Origin: an uncultured Duncaniella sp.
Lineage (GTDB): Bacteria > Bacteroidota > Bacteroidia > Bacteroidales > Muribaculaceae
Direction: 5' to 3'
Assembly: GCA_958352885.1 (NCBI GenBank)
Contig: CATWQI010000009.1
Location: forward strand, 1 to 64,000
DNA length: 64,000 nt
Below the pieces are notes generated by a model. It was not told where the DNA came from. It searched no databases and was given only the letters and a program-made list of their open reading frames with translations. Made by a program: the position numbers and the translations under genes. Below are positions 26,442-35,499 of this stretch, piece after piece (position 1 is the stretch's first letter; every line of letters begins with the position of its first letter).

Positions 26442-27743
26442 TTACTTATTGCTGCCGCCTCTGAGCGAGTTGACAAGCGGTTGACGGGATGCCTGGATGG
26501 CAGGTATACCGGAACTGAGGAGATTGAGCACAAAGCAGAACAGCAGCGCCCATCCGAAAGTGCTCCAGCTGAAAAGCATCGTGAAATCCACCTCCGGGCG
26601 TGACAGAGAGAAATCCCAACCCTGAGCGAAGATAGCCTCCCCGAAGAGCATAGCCATAACTACGCTAAGTAGCAGACCGAGCAGCCCGGCTATAAGCGTG
26701 ATCACAAGATTCTCGTTGATTACAGACAGCACAGAGGCCAATTTTGTCTGCCCGAACGCACGTCGAACCGCTATCTCGCTGACTCTGCGGCGCAGACGGC
26801 TGTGAGTCATGCTCGACAGATTGATGGCAGGAACTATGAGGAGAATAGCGAAGATGATTATGCGCCGCTGGCGTGCCGCTTTCTCGTCAGGCTCAACATT
26901 GGCACCGTTTCCGGCACACATCTTCTCCTGTGTGTACGGACGGTTACGGTTTAGGATTTTCCATCCCGCCTCGCCAATCACCTTGTTGTATTCATCCAGA
27001 CGACGTTCGACTTCCTTGCGCACAGCAGCTTCCGCACCCGCTTCATCCTTATGGAGCATAGTGACCGAGTACATACCGCCCATAGTCGCCCAGTCGAATT
27101 TGGGACCGTTGCCAGATGTCGTGTTCACCCAAACATGCGCATAAGCATTCTTTGCCAGGGAGCTGACCGGCTTGACCACACCGGTCACCTTATACGTGCC
27201 GCCATTGAGAAGAAATTCCCGTCCGGCGGCATCGGTAGTTCCGAAAAGACGATTGGAAACATTCTCGTCTATCACAGCCCTTGGAAGTCCTGCCTCAAAA
27301 TCAGCTTCGCTATAGGGAGCTCCCGACACAAATTTCAAGTCAAACACCTTGAAATAATCGGCATCAGTCTCACGCATGTCGGCAGCAAACGGTTTCTGCT
27401 TCGGGAGACCAACAGAGCTTACCTCGGAATTGACCGTATAAGCGGTCAAAGCCTCCGGCTCCTCAAGATTATAGAAGAGTTCCTTTACCACTTTCCATGA
27501 CATGGGACCATTACTGTTATTTTCCTCGATATTGTCGCTCCAGGATGTGTTGCCAAATGATATATAAGTATAATGCAGGAAACGGTCACGGTTACTTTCG
27601 GGGGCAAACGGCATCACATTTACCTGATGAAGCATCACCACCACCATGATTAGAAATATACTCAGAGCCGTGCCTATGATTGTCACCGCTGAGATGACAG
27701 GCTGCTGCCTGAGATTAAATATAGTCTGTTGTATTAGTTTCAT
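26442..27743 (-). CDS. ABC transporter permease, MacB/FtsX type (copy A2)
   Basis: 433 residues, same topology. The N-terminus MKLIQQTIFNLRQQPVISAV and the segment PESNRDRFLHYTYI match the permease at 29103-30395, its sister. The C-terminal FtsX core SRLRRRVSEIAVRRAFGQTKLASVLSVINENLVI is intact. It lies 21 bases upstream of copy B2, which suggests that A and B subunits are made together and may form heterodimers. Confidence 0.9.
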   Translation of the reverse strand: MKLIQQTIFNLRQQPVISAVTIIGTALSIFLIMVVVMLHQVNVMPFAPESNRDRFLHYTYISFGNTSWSDNIEENNSNGPMSWKVVKELFYNLEEPEALTAYTVNSEVSSVGLPKQKPFAADMRETDADYFKVFDLKFVSGAPYSEADFEAGLPRAVIDENVSNRLFGTTDAAGREFLLNGGTYKVTGVVKPVSSLAKNAYAHVWVNTTSGNGPKFDWATMGGMYSVTMLHKDEAGAEAAVRKEVERRLDEYNKVIGEAGWKILNRNRPYTQEKMCAGNGANVEPDEKAARQRRIIIFAILLIVPAINLSSMTHSRLRRRVSEIAVRRAFGQTKLASVLSVINENLVITLIAGLLGLLLSVVMAMLFGEAIFAQGWDFSLSRPEVDFTMLFSWSTFGWALLFCFVLNLLSSGIPAIQASRQPLVNSLRGGSNK

Positions 27744-27803
27744 AAATCTGTTTTCTGATATATTTTACAGGTCAGTACAAAAAAATACTCACACATTCCG
27801 CAA

Positions 27804-29081
27804 TTATTCATCATGCAAAGCAGCTGAGGGCTCCAGCCTCATGGCTTGACGTGCCGGGAAATACACACCCAGGACTATCACCACCATCGTGAGCAGGAAT
27901 GTCACCCCCACCGTCCACGCCATCATACCGTAGGTGAAATGCGGGCTATCCTGACGGATGTTAAGCTCGAAGTGTGCAAGAAGACAATCTATCACGGTAG
28001 CCAGCACTGTGGCAATTACCAGCAGCAGCACACCCTCGGACAGAAGACGGCGGAATATGGAACTGCGAGTGGCGCCAAATGTCATACGTACCGCCATCTC
28101 AGACACTCTCTGGCGTGTGCGGTACCAGAACGTACCCAACAGACCGAGGAACACATTAAGCAGCAGAAATCCCGCCACTATGTAGAGCTTTGACTTCACC
28201 TTGGTATCCGAGTCATTGCGCGCGGCACGCACATCTTCGTAGGAAGTAATCCCGTTGACATAAGTCAGACCGATGTGGAACTGCTTGCCCATATCCTCAC
28301 GGAATCTCTTATCAAAACCCTTGGCAGCCTCAGGACGCACCCGGATTGAGAGGTCGCCGAATGAATTGAGCGCCCAGTCGGTTTCGTCATCCATGCAGAA
28401 AAGTGTAAATGAGTTATGTCTCAGGGGAGAAGTATCCTCTCGCTTCACATTCTTAACCACACATACCACCTTATAGCCATCTTCCATACTGCCCAGCTTC
28501 AGGCGGTGGCCCAAAAGGTCAAGCGAGCTGTTGACACGCTTCGCACTGTCCGACGACAGGTAAAAATTCTCCGATATAATCACGTTTGTATTGCTTTTGG
28601 CGAACATATCGGCAAGCCGGTCGGGAGTCTCGCCACGGAGACCTTCTATTCTGAACACACGGATAAAGTCGGCATTGCCCCATCCGTAACGTGTGCCCGG
28701 CATGCATTCGCCATACTGTGTGGAATCTCCGTCCACATCCGTTATATACGACGACTGGAAATTGCCGCAATAAGGCTCTATCGCATTTGAGATAGCCACA
28801 CCTTCCACACCCGGGTAACGGCGCAGACGTTTTATGAGCTCACGGCGTTCGTCAGCTTCGCTCATCGGCTCCTCGCCTTCCTTCAGCTCACCTGAACGAT
28901 TGAACGAAATCTTGTAACAGTTCTCAATATCAAATCCGTCAGGCTCAAGCATCGGGCTTACCATAATGGTGAGCAGGTCCACTATATACCACATCACCAC
29001 CGATATTATCGTCAGTTCCACCACAAGCCACACATTGCTGCGCCACTGGGTGCCCATCTGTTTTAAAAGTTTTCTTTTCAT
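27804..29081 (-). CDS. ABC transporter permease, MacB/FtsX type (copy B1)
   Basis: 425 residues; N-terminal helix, periplasmic domain, three C-terminal helices with FWYRTRQRVSEMAVRMTFGATRSSIFRRLLSEGVLLL. Sister of the protein at 25176-26420. It lies 21 bases after copy A1, the same spacing as in the A2-B2 pair. Confidence 0.9.
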   Translation of the reverse strand: MKRKLLKQMGTQWRSNVWLVVELTIISVVMWYIVDLLTIMVSPMLEPDGFDIENCYKISFNRSGELKEGEEPMSEADERRELIKRLRRYPGVEGVAISNAIEPYCGNFQSSYITDVDGDSTQYGECMPGTRYGWGNADFIRVFRIEGLRGETPDRLADMFAKSNTNVIISENFYLSSDSAKRVNSSLDLLGHRLKLGSMEDGYKVVCVVKNVKREDTSPLRHNSFTLFCMDDETDWALNSFGDLSIRVRPEAAKGFDKRFREDMGKQFHIGLTYVNGITSYEDVRAARNDSDTKVKSKLYIVAGFLLLNVFLGLLGTFWYRTRQRVSEMAVRMTFGATRSSIFRRLLSEGVLLLVIATVLATVIDCLLAHFELNIRQDSPHFTYGMMAWTVGVTFLLTMVVIVLGVYFPARQAMRLEPSAALHDE

Positions 29082-29102
29082 AATTTCAAAGTGGTTAGCG
29101 GG

Positions 29103-30395
29103 TTATTTGGTATCGCCGTTCATAGCCTCAACCGGATTGACACGCGAGGCACGCCATGCGGGAATACCGGCACTGAGAAGGTTGAGGACAAAGCAGAACA
29201 GCAGCGTCCATCCGAATGTGGACCAGCGGAACATCATAGAGGCGTTGACACTCATCTCCTGCGAGTACCCTTGCCATGAGTAAATCGGGTCATAGAACAG
29301 TGATGTGAACAGCCAGGAGAATACGAACGCCAGTATCAGACCGAGCAATCCGCCCGCCAATGTCACCACCAGATTCTCACGCAGCATGGAGAGCATAATT
29401 CCACCCTTAGTAGCCCCGAATGCGCGGCGCACACCTATCTCATGTCTGCGCTGGCGCAGACGGCTCTGGGTCATGCTCGCGAGATTGATGGCAGGCACAA
29501 GGATGATTATAGCAAGGAGAATCCAGCGTATCATGTTGGTTGAGCTGAGGTCAGGTGCTCTGTTGGTACCCCTGAGGGAATAGAGATATTCCTGGGTATA
29601 GGGATAGTCTGTATCCACACGCTCCCAGCCGGAGGTTTTCAGCTCACTGTTGAGCGTGGCGTTGCGCGAACGGATTTCACGACGGATTGCATCCACATCC
29701 TCTGCCCTATTCGCCATGGTGATGACCGAATACGGACCGAAGTACTTGTCAATCGCAGCGTCCATCCTCATCCACTGCTCCGGATTTTTGTCAATAGGAA
29801 TCCAGCACTGGGCATAGCTCCATCCCATAAGAGGACTGATATCCTTCACCACTCCTGCTATGCGGTAGGGATATTGCTTGAGCAGGACCGTGCGTCCGCT
29901 CACATCCACCGAACCGAAAAGCTTACGGGCAAGTGACTCCGTGAGCACCGCTACCTTATTACCGGCATCCACATCGCCTTTGGTGTACGGCGAGCCGTTG
30001 ATGAACACATAGTCATATATACGCCATACGTTCTCGTCGGCCTCACGCACATCTACCATCTCCGGTATTCCACCGTCGGCATTTACGTCATACGGCTCAC
30101 ATCCCGAGGCGACAATACTGATTGCTTCCGCACCTTCGAGGTCGCCGTAGATCCGGTCAATCAGCTCCATACCCAAATGGCTGCTGCCACTGGATTGCTC
30201 CCCCTGCATGCTCACGCCGTAGTCATAGAGCAGACGGTCGCGGTTGCTCTCAGGGTAGATAGGCTCCACCTGTACCTGCCTTATCATCATCACCACCATC
30301 ACAAGCAGTATTGCCATGGCAGTACCGATGACCGAGACAGCACCGATGACCGGCTGAGTCCTGAGGTCGTATATTATCTGTTTTAATAATTTCAT
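29103..30395 (-). CDS. ABC transporter permease, MacB/FtsX type (copy A1)
   Basis: 430 residues. N-terminus MKLLKQIIYDLRTQPVIGAV, YPESNRDRLLYDYG and the FtsX core SRLRQRRHEIGVRRAFGATKGGIMLSMLRENLVV are shared with copy A2. It follows the ATPase gene by 53 bases. Together the four permeases are arranged A1-B1-A2-B2. Confidence 0.9.
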   Translation of the reverse strand: MKLLKQIIYDLRTQPVIGAVSVIGTAMAILLVMVVMMIRQVQVEPIYPESNRDRLLYDYGVSMQGEQSSGSSHLGMELIDRIYGDLEGAEAISIVASGCEPYDVNADGGIPEMVDVREADENVWRIYDYVFINGSPYTKGDVDAGNKVAVLTESLARKLFGSVDVSGRTVLLKQYPYRIAGVVKDISPLMGWSYAQCWIPIDKNPEQWMRMDAAIDKYFGPYSVITMANRAEDVDAIRREIRSRNATLNSELKTSGWERVDTDYPYTQEYLYSLRGTNRAPDLSSTNMIRWILLAIIILVPAINLASMTQSRLRQRRHEIGVRRAFGATKGGIMLSMLRENLVVTLAGGLLGLILAFVFSWLFTSLFYDPIYSWQGYSQEMSVNASMMFRWSTFGWTLLFCFVLNLLSAGIPAWRASRVNPVEAMNGDTK

Positions 30396-30448
30396 ATTTA
30401 AGAAGTTTTATTATCCGGCTTCTGTCAACAGACCACCGTGCGGTCACG

Positions 30449-31123
30449 TTAACCTATCTGCCTTCCGTCAAAGAACATCATGATGCGGTCGGTCATCTTC
30501 GCCTGTACCTCATTGTGGGTCACCATTACTATTGTGCGGCCGTCATTCTTGTTCAGGTCATGCAGCAGCTCCATCACCTCGGCACCCATTTTCGAGTCGA
30601 GGTTACCGGTGGGCTCGTCGGCGAGTATGATTTCGGGATTGCCGACGATGGCGCGGGCTATCGCAACTCGCTGGCACTGACCGCCCGAAAGCTGCGCAGG
30701 CATATGGCGGGAACGATGGGTAAGACCTACACGTTCAAGCACCTCGCGCACCATTTTCTTACGTTCGCTGTCCGAGATGCCTGAGCGGTAGATAAGCGGA
30801 AGCTCTATATTGTCACTCACATTGAGCGAGGGTATCAGATGGAAACTCTGAAACACAAAACCTAAATTTTTGTTACGGAAAGCGGCGAGCTGGTTATCGC
30901 TCATCTTACCGATAGTGGTGCCGGCTATTTCCACCGTACCGGATGTCGGAGTGTCAAGAAGCCCTACCACATTGAGCAGGGTTGACTTACCACAGCCCGA
31001 AGGTCCCATCACTGACACGAATTCACCTTTTTCCACTGAAATATTGACATTTTCAAGTGCCTGAGTCTCAATTTCATTAGTACGATAAATCTTGTTTACC
31101 TCTGTAAGTTTGATAATTGACAT
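30449..31123 (-). CDS. ABC transporter ATPase, MacB/LolD type
   Basis: 224 residues, the length of a stand-alone MacB/LolD-type nucleotide-binding subunit. Walker A GPSGCGKST (about 40-48), signature LSGGQCQR, Walker B IILADEPTGNLD and the switch His in MVTHN are all intact. It is the only ATPase for four permease genes, so it must serve both A/B pairs. Between the adaptor and permease A1. Confidence 0.95.
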   Translation of the reverse strand: MSIIKLTEVNKIYRTNEIETQALENVNISVEKGEFVSVMGPSGCGKSTLLNVVGLLDTPTSGTVEIAGTTIGKMSDNQLAAFRNKNLGFVFQSFHLIPSLNVSDNIELPLIYRSGISDSERKKMVREVLERVGLTHRSRHMPAQLSGGQCQRVAIARAIVGNPEIILADEPTGNLDSKMGAEVMELLHDLNKNDGRTIVMVTHNEVQAKMTDRIMMFFDGRQIG

Positions 31124-31168
31124 AGTATGATTGCTTTATTGGATTTTATTAATATTCGGTTGATTGGA

Positions 31169-32419
31169 TTATTTTCTGATTTTAATTCTCTGGGAGTTCT
31201 TGAAATCGCTCATGTCGCTGACAACCACACGGTCGCCCTGTTTGAGACCGTCCACCACTTCGACATACTCATAATTGCTGTCGCCGAGACGTACCTTGCG
31301 CTTGACCACCGCATCATCATCATCGAGCACGAAAAGGTCATAGTTGCCGGGCCCCATGTAATATGAACCGTTACGTATGCGGAGTATGTCATCCTTGATG
31401 TCGCACATCACGTACACGTCAGTCTTCAGACCTGAACGCAGACGGGGATAATCATCCTGCTCCAGCTTGATTGTAAAGGCTATAACACCGTTGGTACTCA
31501 GCGGAGTCACCGTCGCTACTGTGCCTTTGAGCACCTCCTTGCCTATCTTGACATTTGCCGGCGCACCTACCGACACCCGTTCCCCATAGCTGTCGGCTAT
31601 CTCCGCATCCACACTGAAGTGACTGAGGTCACTTACCACCGCAAGTTTCTGTCCCTGCGAAATCTGACCGCCGATCTCCTTGTTTATATAAGTAAGGGTC
31701 GCAGCGCGGGGCGACTTGACACGCGCATCGTCAAGCGTACGACGCATTTCGCCAAGATTCTTGTCCACGATACTGAGCTCCAGCTGCTTCGACTTATACT
31801 CGGCGTCCTTAACCTGGCGCTCGTTAACCAACTGCTGACGCAACTGCTGGAGTTCCAGGCGTCCGGTATTGTAGGCAAGCTCTGCCTCACGCACTTTGTC
31901 ACCTGTTCCCGAACCGAGGCTGTCAAGACGGCGCTCGTTTCTCACCTCCGCCTCAAGACGGTTGACACTCATCTCCTTGACTTTAATCTGCATCTCCAGA
32001 TTATGGAGAAAAGTGGATATGTTAAGTCGGGTCTGCTCCATGTCGAGATGCTTCATCTGCAACTCGTCGGAAAGTTTGTTTAGCTCTGTCTCCGCTGACT
32101 GGAGGTCAAGTTTCAGGAGCGGGGTACCCTCCTTCACACTGTCACCACTCTGGCAGTACACCTCCACGATACGTGTGGATATCGGGGAGTTGATAATCTC
32201 TTCGAATGCAGGAACCACTTTACCTGATGCGCTGACCGATGTCTCGATTGAGCTGCGCTCTACTTCCGAGAATACCAAATCACTTTCCTTAACACTCTTG
32301 CGCAGCGAACTGAACACTACAAACAGTATCACCGCTACGGCGATGACCACCGCTCCGATTTTCAACCAGCCTTTGCGTTTCTGTCTCAAACGTTCTTCCT
32401 TGGGAATTTCTCTGTCCAT
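31169..32419 (-). CDS. HlyD-family periplasmic adaptor (membrane fusion protein)
   Basis: 416 residues: one N-terminal membrane anchor (about 18-40), biotinyl-lipoyl halves (SASGKVVPAFEEIINSPIS and KSPRAATLTYINKEIGGQISQGQ), a long coiled coil between them (about 110-235), and a beta-barrel plus C-terminal domain ending in KQGDRVVVSDMSDF. It joins the inner-membrane ABC pump to TolC. First gene of the operon; its start is about 58 bases below a sigma-54 promoter. Confidence 0.92.
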   Translation of the reverse strand: MDREIPKEERLRQKRKGWLKIGAVVIAVAVILFVVFSSLRKSVKESDLVFSEVERSSIETSVSASGKVVPAFEEIINSPISTRIVEVYCQSGDSVKEGTPLLKLDLQSAETELNKLSDELQMKHLDMEQTRLNISTFLHNLEMQIKVKEMSVNRLEAEVRNERRLDSLGSGTGDKVREAELAYNTGRLELQQLRQQLVNERQVKDAEYKSKQLELSIVDKNLGEMRRTLDDARVKSPRAATLTYINKEIGGQISQGQKLAVVSDLSHFSVDAEIADSYGERVSVGAPANVKIGKEVLKGTVATVTPLSTNGVIAFTIKLEQDDYPRLRSGLKTDVYVMCDIKDDILRIRNGSYYMGPGNYDLFVLDDDDAVVKRKVRLGDSNYEYVEVVDGLKQGDRVVVSDMSDFKNSQRIKIRK

Positions 32420-32449
32420 TGTCGTATTTATATTTTTTGATTTTTCCAG

Positions 32450-32456
32450 TGTCCGA
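32450..32456. promoter_or_regulatory. Isolated TGTCCGA half-site near the adaptor start
   Basis: The same seven bases that form the arms of the palindromes at 32549-32582 recur here, between the sigma-54 promoter and the ATG. May be chance. Confidence 0.25.
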
Positions 32457-32487
32457 AATGTGTCATATCATGACGTGCCAAATATGT

Positions 32488-32503
32488 AGCAATAACCGTG
32501 CCA
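32488..32503 (-). promoter_or_regulatory. Sigma-54 (RpoN) promoter of the efflux operon
   Basis: Minus strand TGGCACGGTTATTGCT: an exact TGGCACG-N4-TTGCT, with the -24 GG at 32502-32501 and the -12 GC at 32490-32489. The predicted start is about 58 bases upstream of the adaptor ATG. No sigma-ABfr promoter is found in this stretch, so the operon is probably switched on only by an NtrC-type activator. Confidence 0.82.
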
Positions 32504-32548
32504 CAAACATAAATCATTGTTAGCCTTATATTTACATCTAAAAAGCAC

Positions 32549-32582
32549 TGTCCGATTTCGGACACTTGTCCGAAATCGGACA
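32549..32582. promoter_or_regulatory. Two adjacent palindromes, probable activator-binding sites
   Basis: TGTCCGATTTCGGACA (32549-32564) and TGTCCGAAATCGGACA (32567-32582): each is a 7-bp inverted repeat with a two-base centre, and they lie two bases apart, being reverse complements of one another. A further half-site TCGGACA is at 32589-32595. They lie 50-95 bases upstream of the sigma-54 promoter, the normal place for bEBP (NtrC-family) binding sites. They also lie just upstream of the GH43-like gene's -7 element and might affect it. Confidence 0.75.
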
Positions 32583-32623
32583 TCAAAATCGGACAATCTT
32601 TCAAAAAAGTCATTAAAAAACGC

Positions 32624-32631
32624 TACTTTTG
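32624..32631 (+). promoter_or_regulatory. Probable -7 element of the GH43-like gene
   Basis: TACTTTTG with TTTC at 32599-32602 in the -33 position (21-base spacer). 46 bases before the start at 32677. Moderate match. Confidence 0.5.
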
Positions 32632-32676
32632 CCAAACCTTAAAATCAACAACTATCAGTAACAAATCAAAACCGTG

Positions 32677-33678
32677 ATGAAAAATCTAATCCTTTTGTTA
32701 TTCTTCATTTCCTTATTCTCAAGCGCAAAGTCAGCCACATCCAACCCCGACAAGGATAGAATACACTACCTGTTTGCATACTTCAACAGCGACAAGACTG
32801 AAGGACAGCAGGTGTGCTATGCCATCAGTGACGACGGAATAAACTTCGCTCCCATCAACAACGGACTTCCCGTAATCAGTTCCGACACCATATCCCTATC
32901 AGGCGGGGTGCGCGACCCACATCTGCTCAGAGGCAATGACGGGTGGATATACCAGGTACTCACCGACATGGACATGTCAAAAGGGAAATGGACCAACAGA
33001 GGCATCATCATGCTCCGCTCCCGTGACTTCATAAACTGGGAACATCACAGGATACATTTCCCTGAACGTTTCAGCGGAAAACCATATGCACTTGCCAATG
33101 CTGTCTGGGCACCACAGACCATCTATGACCCAACCGAAGGAAAGTACATGGTATACTTTTCACTACACTCCGAAAAGGACGGCCCATACCCCAGGGATGC
33201 GGTATTCTACGCATACGCCAATGCCGATTTCAGCGACCTTGAGGATGACCCGAGACCCCTGTTCAGCTACCCTGATCCCACGATAGATACCGACATCGTT
33301 AAGGACGACCAAGGCACATATCATCTGTTCTTCAACACATGGGGAGGGAAAGATGGGCTGCAGCGTCGCCAATACATATTTACTGACTTGCATGACCAGT
33401 CGACATGGGAACTCATACCAGGACACATGCAGCCCACACCGCTCGCCTCGGAAGGTTCCTCCGCCTACCAGCTTGCTGACGGCAGCTGGATTCTCAGTTA
33501 CGACTGCTTCCGCGACAAAGTATACCAGTTCTGCAAGTCCGACAATCTGATTGACTTTACACTGGTCAACGAATTTACGACAGGAAGCAACTTCACACCC
33601 AAACACGGTTCGATAATCCAAATCACACACGACGAATATTTGAACATCATGCGTAAGTTTGGTCTGAGGCGCCTGTAG
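32677..33678 (+). CDS. Secreted GH43-like five-bladed propeller glycosidase
   Basis: 333 residues; the ATG at 32677 is preferred to the GTG one codon upstream. Signal peptide MKNLILLLFFISLFSSAKSA. The rest fits the family GH43/DUF377-like beta-propeller: GGVRDPHLLRGNDG (general-base Asp), AVWAPQTIYDPTEGKYMVYFS, IDTDIVKDDQGTYHLFF (pKa-modulating Asp) and ASEGSSAYQLADGSW (acid Glu). A probable arabinan/xylan or similar side-chain hydrolase; substrate unknown. There is no SusC/SusD pair nearby, so it is not part of a classical polysaccharide utilisation locus. Divergent from the efflux operon. Confidence 0.82.
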   Translation: MKNLILLLFFISLFSSAKSATSNPDKDRIHYLFAYFNSDKTEGQQVCYAISDDGINFAPINNGLPVISSDTISLSGGVRDPHLLRGNDGWIYQVLTDMDMSKGKWTNRGIIMLRSRDFINWEHHRIHFPERFSGKPYALANAVWAPQTIYDPTEGKYMVYFSLHSEKDGPYPRDAVFYAYANADFSDLEDDPRPLFSYPDPTIDTDIVKDDQGTYHLFFNTWGGKDGLQRRQYIFTDLHDQSTWELIPGHMQPTPLASEGSSAYQLADGSWILSYDCFRDKVYQFCKSDNLIDFTLVNEFTTGSNFTPKHGSIIQITHDEYLNIMRKFGLRRL

Positions 33679-33742
33679 TCATACCTCAGGTCGTTTTTTG
33701 ATGTTTTTGCATCTATCACGCTGATAATTCGGAAAAAATACT

Positions 33743-33750
33743 TACCTTTG
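33743..33750 (+). promoter_or_regulatory. -7 element of the glycogen synthase/phosphorylase unit
   Basis: TACCTTTG, 30 bases before the start at 33780. The -33 region has no good TTTG at the right distance. Confidence 0.5.
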
Positions 33751-33779
33751 CGGTCTGAAAACGAAAACTTTATATAGGA

Positions 33780-35450
33780 ATGAACAAAAAACCTGCTACA
33801 CTACACCCCGATTTGCTCTTTGAGGTTAGTTGGGAAGTGTGTAACAAAATTGGAGGTATATACACCGTCTTGTCTACTAAGGCAAAAACTTTACAAAAGC
33901 TAAACAAGGATAAGACAATTTTCATCGGTCCGGACGTATGGTCAGCCGAGAATCCATCTCCATGGTTTACCGAATGTAACGTTCCCGGACTGTCGGCATG
34001 GGCAAAATCCGCCGAACTGCCATTTGGGATAAAGGTCCGCACAGGACGATGGGAAATACCCGGGCGTCCTATCGCCATACTGGTGAAATTCGACGGACTA
34101 TACCAGGTCAAGGACCAATTTTATGGCGAAATGTGGAACCGCTACGGTGTGGACTCGCTTCACGCATACGGTGACTACGATGAAGGATGCGCTTTCGCCC
34201 TCGCATCAGGAATAGTGATTGAATCAATAGTCAACAGTGGTTTCGGAGGCGAAACCAAAGTGGCCCACTTTGATGAATGGACCACCGGTATGGGTCTCCT
34301 GTATGTGAAATGGAAGCTCCCCCAAGTTGCCACTGTGTTCACAACTCATGCAACCAGCATAGGACGCAGCATATGCGGCAACAACAAACCTCTCTACGAC
34401 TATCTCCAGGGATATAACGGCGACCAGATGGCACGTGAGCTCAACATGGAGTCCAAGCACTCTATCGAGAAAGCTGCCGCCCACGCCGCCGACGCATTTA
34501 CAACCGTCAGCGAAATAACAGCCCGCGAGTGCGAGCAGCTTCTCGAGCGACGCCCGGATGTGGTGACTCCAAACGGATTTGAGAAGAATTTCGTGCCGGC
34601 AGCATCCAAATTCCAGGCAGCACGCGACGCAGCACGCAAGTCACTTCTTGATGCGGCAAGAGCCCTTACCGGCAAAAACTTCGACAGCAACTCGTTCATA
34701 GTAATCACCAGCGGTCGATGCGAATACCGCAACAAAGGTATCGACCTCTTCCTTGACGCATGCGCCAAACTCAAAGGCGCCAATATGGAATGTTGCCGCA
34801 ACGTGATAGCTTACGTCATGGTACCTGCATGGTCTAAAGAAGCTCGCCCTGAACTGGCTGACAAAATCGCGAGAATCAGCAAGAAACCGCTTAAAAGAGA
34901 TACCAACGCCCTTGAAGAACCTGTGATAACCCACTGGCTCAACAATCCGGAAAGCGACCCCATAATCAACCGCATCAAACAACTCGGATTCTGCGACATT
35001 GACCCGCGTGTAACAGTCATCTATGTGCCCTGCTACCTCAATGGAACAGACGGAATCTTCAACAAGAGCTACTATGAACTTCTCATAGGGGCTGACGCCA
35101 CAGTATTCCCATCTTATTACGAACCATGGGGCTACACCCCGCTCGAAAGCGTGGCCTTCGGCGTACCCACAGTCACCACCTCCCTGTCTGGATTTGGACA
35201 GTGGGCTTTGGAGGCTTTCGAGAACTATTTCGATGCCTGCGGTGTAAATGTTATTGGTCGCGGCGATTCAAACTATGCCGGTGTTGTGGACAATGTGGCA
35301 CACTCTATCGAATACCTAACATGCGTAGACGAGAGGGAAAGTAAGAAAATCCACAAGGCAGCCATGAAAACGGCAGCCGAGGCTTCATGGGCGAACTTCA
35401 TCAAATACTATGAGGAAGCCTATGATATCGCACTACGCAAAGTAAAATAA
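33780..35450 (+). CDS. Glycogen synthase, GT3 (eukaryote-like) family
   Basis: 556 residues. Makes alpha-1,4-glucan from a nucleotide glucose. The N-terminus FEVSWEVCNKIGGIYTVLSTKA with KIGGIYTV is the GT3 sugar-nucleotide loop; VAHFDEWTTGMGLLY, FTTHATSIGRS and the C-terminal acceptor/donor motif FPSYYEPWGYTPLES (PSxYEPWGYTPxE) are GT3 signatures, unlike the bacterial GT5 GlgA. GT3 glycogen synthases are known in Bacteroidetes. It is followed 49 bases later by glycogen phosphorylase, so synthesis and degradation enzymes share a unit. Confidence 0.93.
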   Translation: MNKKPATLHPDLLFEVSWEVCNKIGGIYTVLSTKAKTLQKLNKDKTIFIGPDVWSAENPSPWFTECNVPGLSAWAKSAELPFGIKVRTGRWEIPGRPIAILVKFDGLYQVKDQFYGEMWNRYGVDSLHAYGDYDEGCAFALASGIVIESIVNSGFGGETKVAHFDEWTTGMGLLYVKWKLPQVATVFTTHATSIGRSICGNNKPLYDYLQGYNGDQMARELNMESKHSIEKAAAHAADAFTTVSEITARECEQLLERRPDVVTPNGFEKNFVPAASKFQAARDAARKSLLDAARALTGKNFDSNSFIVITSGRCEYRNKGIDLFLDACAKLKGANMECCRNVIAYVMVPAWSKEARPELADKIARISKKPLKRDTNALEEPVITHWLNNPESDPIINRIKQLGFCDIDPRVTVIYVPCYLNGTDGIFNKSYYELLIGADATVFPSYYEPWGYTPLESVAFGVPTVTTSLSGFGQWALEAFENYFDACGVNVIGRGDSNYAGVVDNVAHSIEYLTCVDERESKKIHKAAMKTAAEASWANFIKYYEEAYDIALRKVK

Positions 35451-35499
35451 AAAATAATCACACACAGCAATCAAGAATAATAATTCTAATCTGAATAAT

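Noticed and set aside
32461..32480. Second sigma-54 site at TTGGCACGTCATGATA
   Set aside because: It has the -24 half (TGGCACG) but GATA instead of TTGC at -12.
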